Numbered from the stretch's first letter, positions 1-9,156 are shown. The stretch is 16,128 nucleotides of DNA from an uncultured Myxococcales bacterium (GCA_937915965.1 CALGHC010000707.1:1-16128), one strand, 5' to 3'. A program made the numbers and translations. Notes: generated by a model not told the origin, from the letters alone.

Positions 1-79
1 GAGCCCCCGTTGAGCCCCCGTTGAGCCCCCGTTGAGCCCCCGTTGAGCCCCCGGTCGAGCCCAGTTTGAGCCGCCCGTT
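1..79. repeat. 11-bp tandem array upstream of the giant lipoprotein gene
   Basis: Four exact copies of GAGCCCCCGTT lie at 1-11, 12-22, 23-33 and 34-44. Diverged copies of 11-12 bp follow at 45-56, 57-67 and 68-79. The array is cut by the left edge of the window, so its full length is unknown. The unit is not a multiple of three and ends 32 bp before the ATG at 112, so it is probably non-coding leader DNA. Each junction reads TTGAGC, which resembles a sigma-70 -35 hexamer, but no convincing -10 accompanies it. Function is unknown. Confidence 0.9.
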
Positions 80-111
80 CCGCCTGCCGTCTTGCCCGCA
101 CGAGGTTTCCC

Positions 112-3100
112 ATGCGTTGTCTTCCCATTGCTGTCATCGCGATCCTGATCGGTGCGCTCTCCATCACCGGCTGCAGCGACGACCAGGCTGTCGTCGGGCC
201 CGGCAACAGCGGGCTTGATGGAAGCGGCGATGACGGTGGGGTCGACAGCCAGGTGACGGATTCGAGCTCCGAGACGACTGATCCGGTCGCCGACGCCCTC
301 GATGGCGGCGACGTCGATGACAGTGACGCTGACGACGGCGACGACGGAGACGCGGCTGACATCGTGCTGCCGCCTCTCGACATCGTGGTGCCGCCAAACG
401 ACAGCGTCGAGCCGCCAGTCGACGCGGTTCTGCCTCCTGGGGACGCCGTCGAGCCGCCCAACGACACGGGCGTGCCCCCAAACGACACGGTCGTGCCCCC
501 AAACGACGCGACCACCGGCGACACCGTGACGGACCCGGACACGGTCGCTGATAGCGAGGACGGCGGCGAAGACGCCGGCCTGCCGGGCGACGCGACCGTC
601 GTGGCCGACGCAGTGGTTGGCGACGGTGGCGCCGACGACGGTGGCGCCGACGACGGTGGCGCCGACGACGGTGGGTCCGATACCGACGACGCCGGCGGTG
701 AGGACACAAGCGCCTGCCCGTCCGATTGCGGCGATGGCGATCCGTGCACCGACGATGGCTGCGATGTTGCCACCGGCGAGTGCAGCCACGAGGCCCTCGC
801 CGACGGCGCCAGCTGCGACGACGGCGACCTGTGCACCAGCGATGACATCTGCAGCCAGGGCACCTGCGCCGGCAGCGCCGTGCAGTGCGACGACGGCAAC
901 CTCTGCACTTCGGACGCCTGCGACGACCAGACTGGCGGCTGTGTCGCCAACCCCCTCCCCGACGGCCAGGCATGCTTTGACGACGACGCGTGCACAACAG
1001 AGGTCTCCTGCCAGGGAGGCGTTTGCACCGGGTCGCAGCTGGACTGCGACGACGCCGACCCGTGCACGGACGACGCGTGCGCCATGGCGAGCGGCTGCAC
1101 GCACACCAACAACGAGGCCGCCTGTGACGACGGTGACGCATGCACCGCGGACGACACCTGCGGCGCCGGCAGCTGCGCGGGCGCTGCGATCACCTGCAAC
1201 GACAACGATGTCTGCACCGACGACGGCTGCGACCCAGCCAAGGGCTGCGCGACGGCCTTCAACCAGGCCCCCTGCGACGACGCCAACGCATGCACCGACG
1301 CGGACGCCTGCGACCTCGGCGCGTGTGGCGGCGTCGCGGTCGACTGTGACGACGGCAACGTCTGCACCGACGACGCCTGCGATCTGGCGAGCGGTTGCAC
1401 CGTGACGGCCAATGAGGCCGACTGCGACGACGCCAACCTCTGCACCCTCAAGGCGTGCGCCGCTGGCTCGTGTGTCAGCGAATCCGTCGACTGCAACGAC
1501 TCGGATATCTGCACCGATGACTCCTGCGATCCTTCCGAGGGCTGCGCCCACGACGTCAACACGGCGCCGTGCGACGACGACTCGGCGTGCACGCAGGACG
1601 ACGCATGCGCGGCCGGCGCTTGCACCGGAGGCGCGGTCGACTGCGACGACAAGGACACCTGCACCAACGACACCTGCGACCCGCTCGCTGGCTGCAAGCA
1701 CGTCAACAACGCGGCGCCCTGCGACGATGGCGATGCCTGCTCGGCGGACGACACCTGCGACGCGGGCGCATGCGCTGGTGTGGTCGTCGACTGCGGCGAT
1801 GGCGAGGTCTGCACCGACGACGACTGCGACAAGCAGACCGGCTGCACCCACGTCGCCAACGCGCTCGACTGCGACGACGGCGACGTCTGCACCACCACCG
1901 ACGTCTGCAGCGCGAGCACCTGCCACGGCGACGCCAAAAATTGTGACGACGGCAACGCGTGTACGAACGACACCTGCGACGCCCAATCGGGTGAGTGCGC
2001 CAGCGTCGCCGGCGCCGACGACCTCAGCTGCGACGATGGCGAAGCGTGCTCGGTCAAGGATGCCTGCCAGGCGGGTGTCTGCATCGGCGTAGCCAAGAAC
2101 TGCGACGACAAGAACGTCTGCACCCTCGACACCTGCGATCCCAAAAATGGCGACTGCCTGCACAATCCGGTCCCGCCCGGTGCCGTCTGTGGCGACGGTC
2201 TGGTCTGCGAGGCAGGCAGCTGTGTCGCTGCTTGGAAGGGCGCACGCGTCGTCGCTGGTGACCACCACACCTGCCTGCTCGACGCCAAGGGCGACGTGCG
2301 CTGCTGGGGCCGAAACAACCAAGGGCAGCTGGGCATCGGCAGCACCGTCGATCAGAGCGTCCCGTCCGTCGTCGTTGTCGACAAGGCAACGCACATCGCT
2401 GCGGGCGCCAACCACACCTGCGTCGTGCGCGATGGCGGCGGCGTGCAGTGCTGGGGACATGGTGCTTGGGGTCAGCTGGGCGCCGGTCTCGGCGGCGCGG
2501 CGACCACGCCCGTCGACGTGCCATTGAACGCGAAGGCGACGCGGATCGTCGCCGGATTGGGTCACACCTGCGCCCTGCTCCAGACCGGTCAGGTCTACTG
2601 TTGGGGACTCAACACCAGCGGTCAGGTGGGTTCGGGCGACACCTCGAACAAATACGGGCCGGTCTTTGTGCTGGGTCTGTCGACCATCGTCGAGCTGGCG
2701 GCCGGCGCCGTGCACACCTGCGCGCTCGCTCGCAGTGGCTACGCCTGGTGCTGGGGTACCAACACGTACGGCCAGCTGGGCGTGCCGGCGCTGGGCGTGG
2801 GCGCGACCAAGCGGCCGAGTCCGCTCGCGGGTCAGTTTGGCCTGGCCGGGATCGCCGCGGGCAGCAACCACACCTGCGCCTTGCACCGCAGCGGCGAGGC
2901 GCGCTGCTGGGGCTACAACGGCCACGGCCAGCTTGGCCTGGGCGATGCGCTGAATCGGACGTCGCCCACCGCGGTCGCCAAAATCGCCGGCATGCTTCGC
3001 TACGCGGGCGGCGTCAACCACGCTTGCGTGGTGCAGCCCGACACGAGCGTGGCTTGCACGGGCCTCAACACCCACGGTCAGCTTGGCGACGGCACCAAGG

Positions 3101-6100
3101 TGCAGCGGCTCGAGCCGGTGGCGGTGCTCGGTCTTAAAGCCATCGGCTCGGTCGCCGCGGGCGCCGACCACAGCTGCGCAGTGCGCGCCGACGGCGCCGT
3201 CTACTGTTGGGGCCGCAACGACTTCGGCCAGCTTGGCGACGGTTCTGTCGTCGCCAAGGCAAGTCCGGTGGCTACCGACGGCGGCCCGGCCCTGCCGCCG
3301 GTCGATCAGGCTTGCATCGAGGCGGGCGACTGCGCCGATGACGGCGACCCGTGCCTCGTCGCAGCATGCGTCGGCGGCAAATGCACCACAGCAGCCGCCG
3401 AGGATGGTGTCGTCTGCGATGACAGCGACACATGCACCGCGGCCGATGCCTGCGCCGTCGGCGCGTGCGCGGGTACGCCGATCGACTGCGCCGACGGCAA
3501 CGCCTGCACGGCAGAGCACTGCGCACCGTGGCGAGGCGAGTGCATGCAGGCACCGCTGCCCGGCGGCGGAGTCTGCGGCGACGCCCAGATGTGCCAGGCG
3601 GGCACCTGCGTCGACGCGGTCCTGCCGTGGGCGAGTTCGCTCGCCGCCGGCGACGCCCATGACTGCGCCATCCGCGCCAACGGCACCGTCTCGTGCTGGG
3701 GCCGCAACACCTACGGGCAGCTGGGCGACGGCTCGACGACGGTTCGAAACCAGCCAGTGACCGTGGCCGGACTGACCGGGGCGGTCTCCATCGGCGCCGG
3801 CAGCCACCACACCTGCGCGCTCCGCGACGACGGTGGCGTACGCTGTTGGGGAGCGGGCAACAACGGTCGGTTGGGCACGGGCAGCAACGCCACACAGCAC
3901 AAACCGGTCGACGTGACCGATGTCGACGACGCCATCGGCCTATCGGTCGGTCCCGCCAGCGCTTGCGTCGTGCGCAAGACTGGCAAGGTCTCGTGCTGGG
4001 GCCACAACGCGAGCAGCCAGCTCGGTGACGGAAGCGCCAGCGATCGCAGCAAGCCGGTCGATGTGATCGATCTCGTCGACGCGGTCGCCGTGTCCATGGG
4101 CACCACCCACACTTGCGCGCTGCGGTCCAACGGTCGGGTCGCGTGTTGGGGCAATGGCGCCAACGGCGCGTTTGGTACGGCGGTCTTCGCAGCGTCCTCG
4201 AAGGCCCGCACGGTGCCCGATCTGGCCGGAGTCGTCCGCCTCTGGGCCGGCTATTACCGCACCTGCGTGCGCTACGCCGGTGGCGCGACGTCGTGCTTTG
4301 GCTACAACGGTCACGGCGAGCTCGGTACGGGCGACACCGCCTCTGGGTTCAAGCACGTCAGCCCCAAGGGACTCGTTGATCCCACGACGATGTCGATGCG
4401 GTATCTGCATTCCTGCGCGATCGACGGCGAGCGCTCGCTGCTGTGTTGGGGCTACAACGCCAACGGCCAGCTCGGCACCGGCACCAAGTCGGCTTCCCTC
4501 GTGCCTGTTGTCATCGACGTGCCCGGTCGGCTGGTCGATGTCGTCACCGGCCTCGAGCACACCTGCGCGCTGGTCTCCACGGGCGAGGTCCGCTGCTGGG
4601 GCCTCAACAACGAAGGACAGCTCGGCATTGGAGCGACCGGCGGTACGTCGGTCCTGCCCGTGACGGTGGCTGGCTCCGAGGACGTGCCCTTTGCCAGCGC
4701 TGGCGCTTGCGCGATCGACGCCGACTGCGCCGACGACGGCAACGCTTGCACGGTGGCCTTCTGCGACGCCGACGCCAAGGCTTGCGCCCACAAGGCAGGC
4801 GTCGACGGCTTCGGCTGCGACGACGGCAGCCCCTGCACGGCCACCGACGTCTGCGCCGGCGCCGTCTGTGTGGGCAAGGAGAAGGCCTGCGACGACGGCA
4901 ACCCGTGCACTGGCGGTCAGTGTGGCCAGGGCGGCGCTTGCCTCGCTCTCGCCGCCGCTGTCGGTACGACCTGTGAGGACGGCAAGGTCTGCGCGGCGGG
5001 CATCTGCACGGCCAATCCGCAGGGCTGGGCGGTCGGTCTCGCCGCCGGCTACCAGCACGTCTGTGCGGTGCGCACCGATGGCGGCGTGTCTTGCTGGGGC
5101 TACGGCGCCTACGGCCAGCTCGGCAACGGCAGCAATGGCACGCGGGCCGCGCCGGTCTCGGTCGTCGGCCTCGACAAGAAGGCAACGCGCATATCGGCCG
5201 GCCAGTACGCCTCTTGCGCTCTGCTCGAGGACGGCACGGTTCGATGCTGGGGTCGCGGCTCGTGGGGCCAGCTGGGCAACGGCTCGACGTCCCATCAGAA
5301 CAAGGCGCAGGTGGTCGACGGCCTCGCCAGCATCGTCGACATCGGCTCGGGTCCCAACACATCGTGCGCCGTGACGGACAAGGGCAAGGTGCTGTGCTGG
5401 GGCTACAACGCCAGCGGCCAGGTCGGCGATGGCACCAACGTGGCCCGCAGCAAGCCAGTCGACGTGATCGGCATCGATGGCGTCATTGACGTCGAGCCGG
5501 GCGCCGAACACACCTGCGCGCTGCGCAACGACGGCTACGTCTGGTGCTGGGGCAGCAACCAGTATGGTCGCCTTGGCGTGCCGACGATCTCCGGCTCGGC
5601 CGCGCCGGTGCGGGTCGATGGTCTGCTCCACGCGGCCAGCCTCGCGGTCGGCTACAAACACTCCTGCGTGGTCCGTGGCGACCAGATGGGCGCTTGCTGG
5701 GGCTACAACGGCAACGGCCAGCGCGGCAACGGCGACAAGGTGACCAGCAGCGCGATCGAGCCCCTCGCCGACGCGACCCCGCTGATGCGGATCGCCACCG
5801 ACGCGTGGCATGGCTGCAGCATCGACACCCAGGGCGCCCTGCGCTGTTGGGGCTACAACGCCAGCGGTCAGCTCGGGATCGGCAGCACAGTAGAGGCGCT
5901 CAAGCCGACCAAGGTCGACTTGGCGATGCCTGTCGTCGACGTCGCTACTGGTTCGTTCCAGACCTGCATCCTCGACCAGCTCGGTCGCGTATGGTGCTGG
6001 GGCGCCAACGACCAGGGTCAGCTCGGGGTCGGCGTCAGCGGTGCGGCCAAGACCGCGCCGAGCGCTCCGGTGCTCGGTTCCGAGCTGGACCCGCCGCCTC

Positions 6101-9100
6101 CGGGGCCCTGCCAGACGGCCACGGACTGCGCCGACGATGGCGTCCTGTGCACCGTCGCAAAGTGCGACGCCAAGCTGGGAACCTGCAGCCACGTCGCGGT
6201 CACGGACGGGGTCGTTTGCTCGGATGGCAACGCCTGCACGGACACCGACGCCTGCGTCAGTGGCGCATGCGTCGGCAAGGCGATCGACTGCGACGACGGC
6301 AACCTGTGCACGGTCGCGGGCTGCGACGCCGCCGGCGGCGGCTGCATGTCGTGGGCCCTCCCGGGCGGCGGCGTCTGCGGCGACGGCAAGCTCTGCCAGG
6401 GGGATGTCTGCGCCGCCAAGGCCAGCGGCTGGGCCAGCCACGTCGACCTGGGTCGCGAGCACAGCTGCGCGCGCTTGCAGAGCGGATCGGTCGCCTGTTG
6501 GGGGCGCGGCAACTACGGCCAGATCGGCAACGGCAGCAACGGCGATCGCGCCGCACCGGTCGTTGTGGACGGGGTCAACAACGCCGCCGAGGTCCGCGCG
6601 GGAGACTACTTCTCCTGCGCACGGATCGCCGATGGCACGATCACCTGCTGGGGCCGCGGCGAGCTTGGCCAGTTGGGCAACGGCGTGTTCGGGCACAAGA
6701 ATACGCCGGTGACCGTGAGCGGCTTGAAGGGAACCACGCGTCTGGCGACCGGCTACAATCACGCCTGCGCCATCGATGGCAAAGGCCAGACCTGGTGCTG
6801 GGGCTACAACGCCAACAACCAGCTTGGCGACGGCACGGCGACCAACCGCAACGTGCCCGTCGCGGTCGGCGGCGTCGGCGCGTTTGTCGACATCGGCGGC
6901 GCGGCGAACGCCACCTGCGCGCTCGATGGCGACGGCTATCTGTGGTGCTGGGGCAGCGCGAGTGGCGTCGGCACGACCGGGCATCCGACCCTCGCGTCCA
7001 GCTCGACGCCCGCTCGCGTCTTCTCGCCGTTGCGGTCGCGCGCGGTCGCCGGGGGCTTGCTGCATGCGTGCCGCATCACGACCTCGGACACGGTCGCTTG
7101 CTGGGGCTACGGCGCCCATGGCGAGCTCGGCAACGGCGCCAAGGCCTCGACCTGGAAACAACAGGACGTCGTTGGACCGACCTCGGTGGTCGAGGTCAGC
7201 GCCGGCCTCTATCAGACCTGTGCCCGCGAGGCAGGCGGCAAGGGCTGGTGTTGGGGCTACAACTCAATTGGTCAGCTTGGCACCGGCGACAAGAAGGACG
7301 CCTTGGTCCCAGGTCCAGTGGCCGGCCCAGGAAACTTCATCAGCCTGCAGACCGGCGGTTCGCACACCTGCGGCGTCACCGCGGACGGCGCCGTGTGGTG
7401 TTGGGGTCAGAACAACGTGGGACAGCTTGGCGATGGCACCCATGTCGTGGCGACCGCGATCTCTCGTCCCGTGGTCGGCTCTTTGTCTACACCGTTTGCA
7501 GGCGCGTCGTGCGCGACCGCGGCCGACTGCGCGGATGACGGAACACCGTGCACCATCGCGGCCTGCGAGGTCGGCGCGTGTGTCCACAAGGCGGCAGGCG
7601 AAGGCTTTGCCTGCGACGACGGCAACCCGTGCACCATTCAGGACGCATGTGGCAAGGGAGTCTGCGCTGGCGCGCCGAAGGACTGCGGCGACGCGAGCGG
7701 CTGCACCACCGACGCGTGCGACGCCGGCAGCGGCACTTGCCTGCACGCGCCGTTGCCCTCCGGCGCGGATTGCGGCGGTGGCAAGGCATGCGTCAAGGGC
7801 GTCTGCTCGGCGAGCGTCAGCGGTTGGGGAGTCGGCATCGCGACCGGCGAGGAGCACAGCTGCGCGCTCCGCACGGACGGCACCGCCGCCTGTTTCGGTC
7901 GCGGTCACGTTGGCCAGCTCGGCAACGGCTCGACCGCCGATCGCTCGATGTGGGTCGCCGTCTCGAACCTGGCCGACGCGAAACAGGTTCGAGTCGGCGC
8001 GAACCACGCCTGCGCGGTCCTCGCCAGCGGTGGCGTGCGCTGCTGGGGCTACAACGCGTATGGCAACCTCGGGCAGGGCAACAACGTCAACAGCGCGACG
8101 CCGGTATCCGCCAAGGACATCGTCGACGCGGTGGACGTCGACTGTGGTGCCAACCACAGCTGCGCGGTCGGCAGCGACGGCGCGGTTCATTGTTGGGGTC
8201 GCAACGACCACGGGCAGCTGGGCGACGGCACCAAGAGCAACCGGACGGCGCCTGTTGCCGTCACCGGCCTGCCTGCGGCGATCGACGTCGCGACTGGCTA
8301 TCACCACACCTGCGCGCTCGAGGCTGGCGGCAAGGTCTGGTGCTGGGGCTACGGTGCCTATGGTCAGATCGGCGCCACGGTCGCCGCGCAGACTACGCCC
8401 ATCGAGGTCGCCGGGATTGACGACGCGGTCGCCATCGGCGGCGGCGGTCTGCACACCTGTGCGCTGCGCGCCACTGGCACGCTGATGTGCTGGGGCTACA
8501 ACGCCCACGGCGAGCTCGGCAACGGCAAGCTCGCGCAGTCGGCGACGCCGGTCAAGACGATCCTGCTCGCCGACGTCATCCGCTTCTCGACGGGCCTGTA
8601 CCACAGCTGTGCGGTCGAGGCTGGCGGTGCCACAAAGTGCTGGGGCAACAACCCGCACGGTCAGCTCGGCGACGGCAGCAACGCGGCCTCGTTCATCGCC
8701 GCCGACGTCGTGGGCATCGCCGGCGCTACGGGAATCGCCGCGGGCGGCAGCCACACCTGCGCGCTGCGCAGCGACGGAACCGCGATGTGCTGGGGCCGGG
8801 GCAACCGCGGACAGCTCGGCAACGCTTCGACGGCGACGATCTACCAACCAACCGAGGTCCACAACACCAACGCGGCGCCCTTCGGAGACGTCAGCTGCCA
8901 GATCTCGGCCGACTGTGCCGAGGATGGGCTCGCGTGCACCATCGGCACCTGCGTCGCCGCCAAGTGCAAGCACGTCGCGGTCGCTGACGGCGTCGGCTGC
9001 AGCGACGGTGCGCCCTGCAACAGCGCGGGCGTTTGCACGGCGGGGGGCTGCGTCGCGAAGGCCCAGAGCTGCGACGACGGTGACGTCTGCACGACGGACG

Positions 9101-9156
9101 CATGCGCGCCGGGCACGGGAGTATGCGTGCACCTCGCCATCGAGGGCTGCCCGTAG
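112..9156 (+). CDS. Giant predicted outer-membrane lipoprotein with Cys-rich repeats and five RCC1 propellers
   Basis: The 3014-residue product is predicted to be exported and lipid-anchored. Residues 1-21 form a signal peptide ending in the lipobox ITGC (Cys21). Ser at +2 suggests sorting to the outer membrane. The ATG has GAGG at 102-105, six bases upstream. Residues 22-201 are a Cys-free Asp/Pro/Gly-rich stalk. Residues 202-704 hold about twenty short modules of the type CDDGxxCTxDxC, similar to the Dictyostelium CTDC repeat family. Five RCC1 propellers follow (about 708-1060, 1170-1525, 1637-1995, 2105-2462, 2571-2925), each with seven blades of the form HTCAL...CWGxNxxGQLG. Cys-rich segments of about 100 residues separate them, and one closes the protein. 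Every blade carries two cysteines, probably a disulfide within the blade. There is no catalytic domain and no C-terminal sorting tag. Related repeats are common in myxobacterial surface proteins. A binding or adhesion role is inference. The C-terminus may be frameshifted (see 9157-9220). Confidence 0.95.
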   Translation: MRCLPIAVIAILIGALSITGCSDDQAVVGPGNSGLDGSGDDGGVDSQVTDSSSETTDPVADALDGGDVDDSDADDGDDGDAADIVLPPLDIVVPPNDSVEPPVDAVLPPGDAVEPPNDTGVPPNDTVVPPNDATTGDTVTDPDTVADSEDGGEDAGLPGDATVVADAVVGDGGADDGGADDGGADDGGSDTDDAGGEDTSACPSDCGDGDPCTDDGCDVATGECSHEALADGASCDDGDLCTSDDICSQGTCAGSAVQCDDGNLCTSDACDDQTGGCVANPLPDGQACFDDDACTTEVSCQGGVCTGSQLDCDDADPCTDDACAMASGCTHTNNEAACDDGDACTADDTCGAGSCAGAAITCNDNDVCTDDGCDPAKGCATAFNQAPCDDANACTDADACDLGACGGVAVDCDDGNVCTDDACDLASGCTVTANEADCDDANLCTLKACAAGSCVSESVDCNDSDICTDDSCDPSEGCAHDVNTAPCDDDSACTQDDACAAGACTGGAVDCDDKDTCTNDTCDPLAGCKHVNNAAPCDDGDACSADDTCDAGACAGVVVDCGDGEVCTDDDCDKQTGCTHVANALDCDDGDVCTTTDVCSASTCHGDAKNCDDGNACTNDTCDAQSGECASVAGADDLSCDDGEACSVKDACQAGVCIGVAKNCDDKNVCTLDTCDPKNGDCLHNPVPPGAVCGDGLVCEAGSCVAAWKGARVVAGDHHTCLLDAKGDVRCWGRNNQGQLGIGSTVDQSVPSVVVVDKATHIAAGANHTCVVRDGGGVQCWGHGAWGQLGAGLGGAATTPVDVPLNAKATRIVAGLGHTCALLQTGQVYCWGLNTSGQVGSGDTSNKYGPVFVLGLSTIVELAAGAVHTCALARSGYAWCWGTNTYGQLGVPALGVGATKRPSPLAGQFGLAGIAAGSNHTCALHRSGEARCWGYNGHGQLGLGDALNRTSPTAVAKIAGMLRYAGGVNHACVVQPDTSVACTGLNTHGQLGDGTKVQRLEPVAVLGLKAIGSVAAGADHSCAVRADGAVYCWGRNDFGQLGDGSVVAKASPVATDGGPALPPVDQACIEAGDCADDGDPCLVAACVGGKCTTAAAEDGVVCDDSDTCTAADACAVGACAGTPIDCADGNACTAEHCAPWRGECMQAPLPGGGVCGDAQMCQAGTCVDAVLPWASSLAAGDAHDCAIRANGTVSCWGRNTYGQLGDGSTTVRNQPVTVAGLTGAVSIGAGSHHTCALRDDGGVRCWGAGNNGRLGTGSNATQHKPVDVTDVDDAIGLSVGPASACVVRKTGKVSCWGHNASSQLGDGSASDRSKPVDVIDLVDAVAVSMGTTHTCALRSNGRVACWGNGANGAFGTAVFAASSKARTVPDLAGVVRLWAGYYRTCVRYAGGATSCFGYNGHGELGTGDTASGFKHVSPKGLVDPTTMSMRYLHSCAIDGERSLLCWGYNANGQLGTGTKSASLVPVVIDVPGRLVDVVTGLEHTCALVSTGEVRCWGLNNEGQLGIGATGGTSVLPVTVAGSEDVPFASAGACAIDADCADDGNACTVAFCDADAKACAHKAGVDGFGCDDGSPCTATDVCAGAVCVGKEKACDDGNPCTGGQCGQGGACLALAAAVGTTCEDGKVCAAGICTANPQGWAVGLAAGYQHVCAVRTDGGVSCWGYGAYGQLGNGSNGTRAAPVSVVGLDKKATRISAGQYASCALLEDGTVRCWGRGSWGQLGNGSTSHQNKAQVVDGLASIVDIGSGPNTSCAVTDKGKVLCWGYNASGQVGDGTNVARSKPVDVIGIDGVIDVEPGAEHTCALRNDGYVWCWGSNQYGRLGVPTISGSAAPVRVDGLLHAASLAVGYKHSCVVRGDQMGACWGYNGNGQRGNGDKVTSSAIEPLADATPLMRIATDAWHGCSIDTQGALRCWGYNASGQLGIGSTVEALKPTKVDLAMPVVDVATGSFQTCILDQLGRVWCWGANDQGQLGVGVSGAAKTAPSAPVLGSELDPPPPGPCQTATDCADDGVLCTVAKCDAKLGTCSHVAVTDGVVCSDGNACTDTDACVSGACVGKAIDCDDGNLCTVAGCDAAGGGCMSWALPGGGVCGDGKLCQGDVCAAKASGWASHVDLGREHSCARLQSGSVACWGRGNYGQIGNGSNGDRAAPVVVDGVNNAAEVRAGDYFSCARIADGTITCWGRGELGQLGNGVFGHKNTPVTVSGLKGTTRLATGYNHACAIDGKGQTWCWGYNANNQLGDGTATNRNVPVAVGGVGAFVDIGGAANATCALDGDGYLWCWGSASGVGTTGHPTLASSSTPARVFSPLRSRAVAGGLLHACRITTSDTVACWGYGAHGELGNGAKASTWKQQDVVGPTSVVEVSAGLYQTCAREAGGKGWCWGYNSIGQLGTGDKKDALVPGPVAGPGNFISLQTGGSHTCGVTADGAVWCWGQNNVGQLGDGTHVVATAISRPVVGSLSTPFAGASCATAADCADDGTPCTIAACEVGACVHKAAGEGFACDDGNPCTIQDACGKGVCAGAPKDCGDASGCTTDACDAGSGTCLHAPLPSGADCGGGKACVKGVCSASVSGWGVGIATGEEHSCALRTDGTAACFGRGHVGQLGNGSTADRSMWVAVSNLADAKQVRVGANHACAVLASGGVRCWGYNAYGNLGQGNNVNSATPVSAKDIVDAVDVDCGANHSCAVGSDGAVHCWGRNDHGQLGDGTKSNRTAPVAVTGLPAAIDVATGYHHTCALEAGGKVWCWGYGAYGQIGATVAAQTTPIEVAGIDDAVAIGGGGLHTCALRATGTLMCWGYNAHGELGNGKLAQSATPVKTILLADVIRFSTGLYHSCAVEAGGATKCWGNNPHGQLGDGSNAASFIAADVVGIAGATGIAAGGSHTCALRSDGTAMCWGRGNRGQLGNASTATIYQPTEVHNTNAAPFGDVSCQISADCAEDGLACTIGTCVAAKCKHVAVADGVGCSDGAPCNSAGVCTAGGCVAKAQSCDDGDVCTTDACAPGTGVCVHLAIEGCP
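358..504 (+). repeat. 21-bp in-frame repeat encoding a D-x-V-x-P-P-x heptad stalk
   Basis: Seven consecutive 21-bp units encode residues 83-131 as heptads such as DIVLPPL, DIVVPPN, DSVEPPV, DAVLPPG and DTVVPPN. Proline pairs in register with aspartates suggest an extended, non-globular spacer between the lipid anchor and the folded Cys modules. The units differ at the DNA level, so the array is not freshly expanded, except for the nearly identical last two. Confidence 0.9.
622..681 (+). repeat. 15-bp in-frame repeat (DGGAD) in the stalk
   Basis: Three exact 15-bp copies (622-636, 637-651, 652-666) and one diverged copy (667-681) encode DGGAD three times and then DGGSD, residues 171-190. The identity of the copies points to recent slippage. 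The unit is a multiple of three, so copy-number change would lengthen or shorten the stalk without breaking the frame. Confidence 0.9.
715..2223 (+). repeat. Array of about 20 four-Cys modules with a 150-bp higher-order period
   Basis: Residues 202-704 alternate two module types: a 24-residue CDDGDxCTxDDxCxxGxCxG form and a 26-residue CDDGNxCTxDxCDxxxGC form. The first cysteine of the second type falls at 1045, 1195, 1345, 1492, 1642, 1792 and 1942, that is every 150 bp with one step of 147. The flanking steps (886 to 1045, and 1942 to 2101) are 159 bp. The pair, not the single module, is therefore the unit of duplication. The modules resemble Dictyostelium CTDC repeats and their cysteines are presumably all disulfide-bonded in the periplasm or outside the cell. 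Confidence 0.88.
2233..9156 (+). repeat. Five tandem RCC1-propeller plus Cys-segment units of about 1.4 kb
   Basis: The first blade cysteine of each propeller lies at 2272, 3664, 5062, 6466 and 7861 (residues 721, 1185, 1651, 2119 and 2584). The unit lengths are 1392, 1398, 1404 and 1395 bp. Each unit contains seven RCC1-like blades of about 50 residues, then a Cys segment opening with a C-x4/5-DCA(D/E)DG motif (first cysteines at residues 1068, 1533, 2000, 2467 and 2929). Segments one to four close with a C-x-x-G/A-x-x-C-x4-C finger before the next propeller. The fifth lacks this closing finger in frame. Confidence 0.92.

Noticed and set aside
1..79. Short-repeat array as a CRISPR
   Set aside because: Units are 11 bp and directly adjacent, without spacers or cas genes.
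164..1141. Arg/Cys-rich open frame on the minus strand
   Set aside because: It is the antisense of the stalk and Cys modules. Its composition is explained by reverse reading of Asp/Cys/Gly codons.
112..2223. Asp-rich Cys modules as EF-hand or thrombospondin type 3 calcium sites
   Set aside because: The DDGD runs are suggestive, but the spacing is set by cysteines and does not follow the regular DxDxDG pattern. Calcium binding cannot be claimed.
3940..7161. Long open frame of over 1000 codons on the minus strand
   Set aside because: It lies wholly inside the RCC1 repeat region, has no recognisable domain, is Ala/Arg/Val/Asp-rich, and repeats with the same period as the sense gene. Repetitive GC-rich coding DNA keeps antisense frames free of stops.
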